From contig JBGPOP010000012.1 of assembly GCA_041488095.1 (NCBI GenBank), positions 51,717-115,716 on the forward strand: 64,000 bases of DNA. The letters are read 5' to 3'. Origin of the DNA: DASYPQ01 sp041488095. GTDB taxonomy: Bacteria; Planctomycetota; UBA1135; GCA-002686595. Below the pieces are notes generated by a model that worked only from the letters and a program-made list of their open reading frames with translations, searched no databases and was not told the DNA's origin. A program made the translations under genes and the position numbers. The number at the start of each line of letters is the position of its first letter. Position 1 is the stretch's first letter. Of this stretch, positions 63,850-64,000 are shown piece after piece.

Positions 63850-64000
63850 TCAGTGCTCCTCCTTGACCATGTTCCGGTTCCAGCTCGGGATCTCGACCAC
63901 GAGATCGCGCGAGCCGTCCGGAACCGACTGGCACGAGAGGCGCGACTGTGGCGTCAGCCCGGGCGCGTTGTCGAGCTGGTCGTCCTCGTCCTCGGTCGCC
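63850..64000 (-). CDS. fdx: [2Fe-2S] ferredoxin, C-terminal part
   Basis: Only the last 49 residues are in the window, ending at the TGA at 63850-63852. They read EDEDDQLDNAPGLTPQSRLS, then C and QSVPDG, ending in VVEIPSWNRN. This is the C-terminal third of an adrenodoxin-type ferredoxin, with the last cluster Cys. The N-terminal Cys residues lie beyond base 64000. Its stop is one base ahead of the ispH start on the same strand. Confidence 0.8.
   Translation of the reverse strand, partial: ATEDEDDQLDNAPGLTPQSRLSCQSVPDGSRDLVVEIPSWNRNMVKEEH

Overview
The window is a gene-dense, high-GC (roughly two thirds G+C by eye) bacterial chromosome segment. It carries about 50 protein genes and two tRNA genes, with no rRNA, CRISPR array, insertion sequence or prophage. 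The best lineage guess is a Planctomycetota bacterium. The reasons are the secreted seven-bladed propeller proteins ending in a Cys-Pro-Cys-Gly-Asn domain, the choice-of-anchor and Calx-beta secreted proteins, an ECF-sigma/CHAT cluster and frequent GTG/TTG starts. This is inference; no rRNA is present to confirm it.

Layout. 1-6.8 kb: end of a secretin-N-like gene, mazG, a MacB-type ABC exporter, then RNase D between tRNA-Asp and tRNA-Ala. 7-10.5 kb: two secreted repeat proteins. 10.9-17.4 kb: a tight pentose-phosphate operon (tkt-tal-gnd-zwf-pgl). 17.4-32 kb: a slipin, a lipoprotein metalloprotease, a tail-fibre-like protein, an M28 peptidase, aconitase, a FadE-like dehydrogenase and a second propeller. 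31.9-37.9 kb: an orphan binding protein and a TetR-regulated RND efflux operon read from the minus strand. 37.9-41.1 kb: a methyltransferase-kinase fusion coupled to a membrane protein. 41.3-46.4 kb: a minus-strand ECF sigma / putative zinc-finger anti-sigma / TPR-CHAT protease operon. 46.7-56.1 kb: an acyl-CoA operon with thiolase, hydroxyacyl-CoA dehydrogenase, two acyl-CoA dehydrogenases, MeaB and a split B12-dependent mutase. 56.1-64 kb: small metabolic genes, an orphan hicB with a broken hicA, a split radical SAM/SPASM pair, a cytosolic BtuF-like protein, and ferredoxin-ispH-SDR.

How the genes fit. The 46.7-56.1 kb cluster reads as one catabolic unit. The mutase has Phe and Gln where methylmalonyl-CoA mutase has Tyr89 and Arg207. 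That is the isobutyryl-CoA mutase pattern, and the neighbours would carry butyryl-CoA on to acetyl-CoA. Two long palindromes fill exactly the stop-to-start gaps ahead of meaB and the second acyl-CoA dehydrogenase. The 5' end of the mutase small-subunit gene is duplicated around an inserted membrane gene.

The sigma/anti-sigma/TPR-CHAT operon resembles the protease-controls-sigma logic of the type III-E CRISPR Craspase system, but without CRISPR. It is the best candidate here for an undescribed regulatory system.
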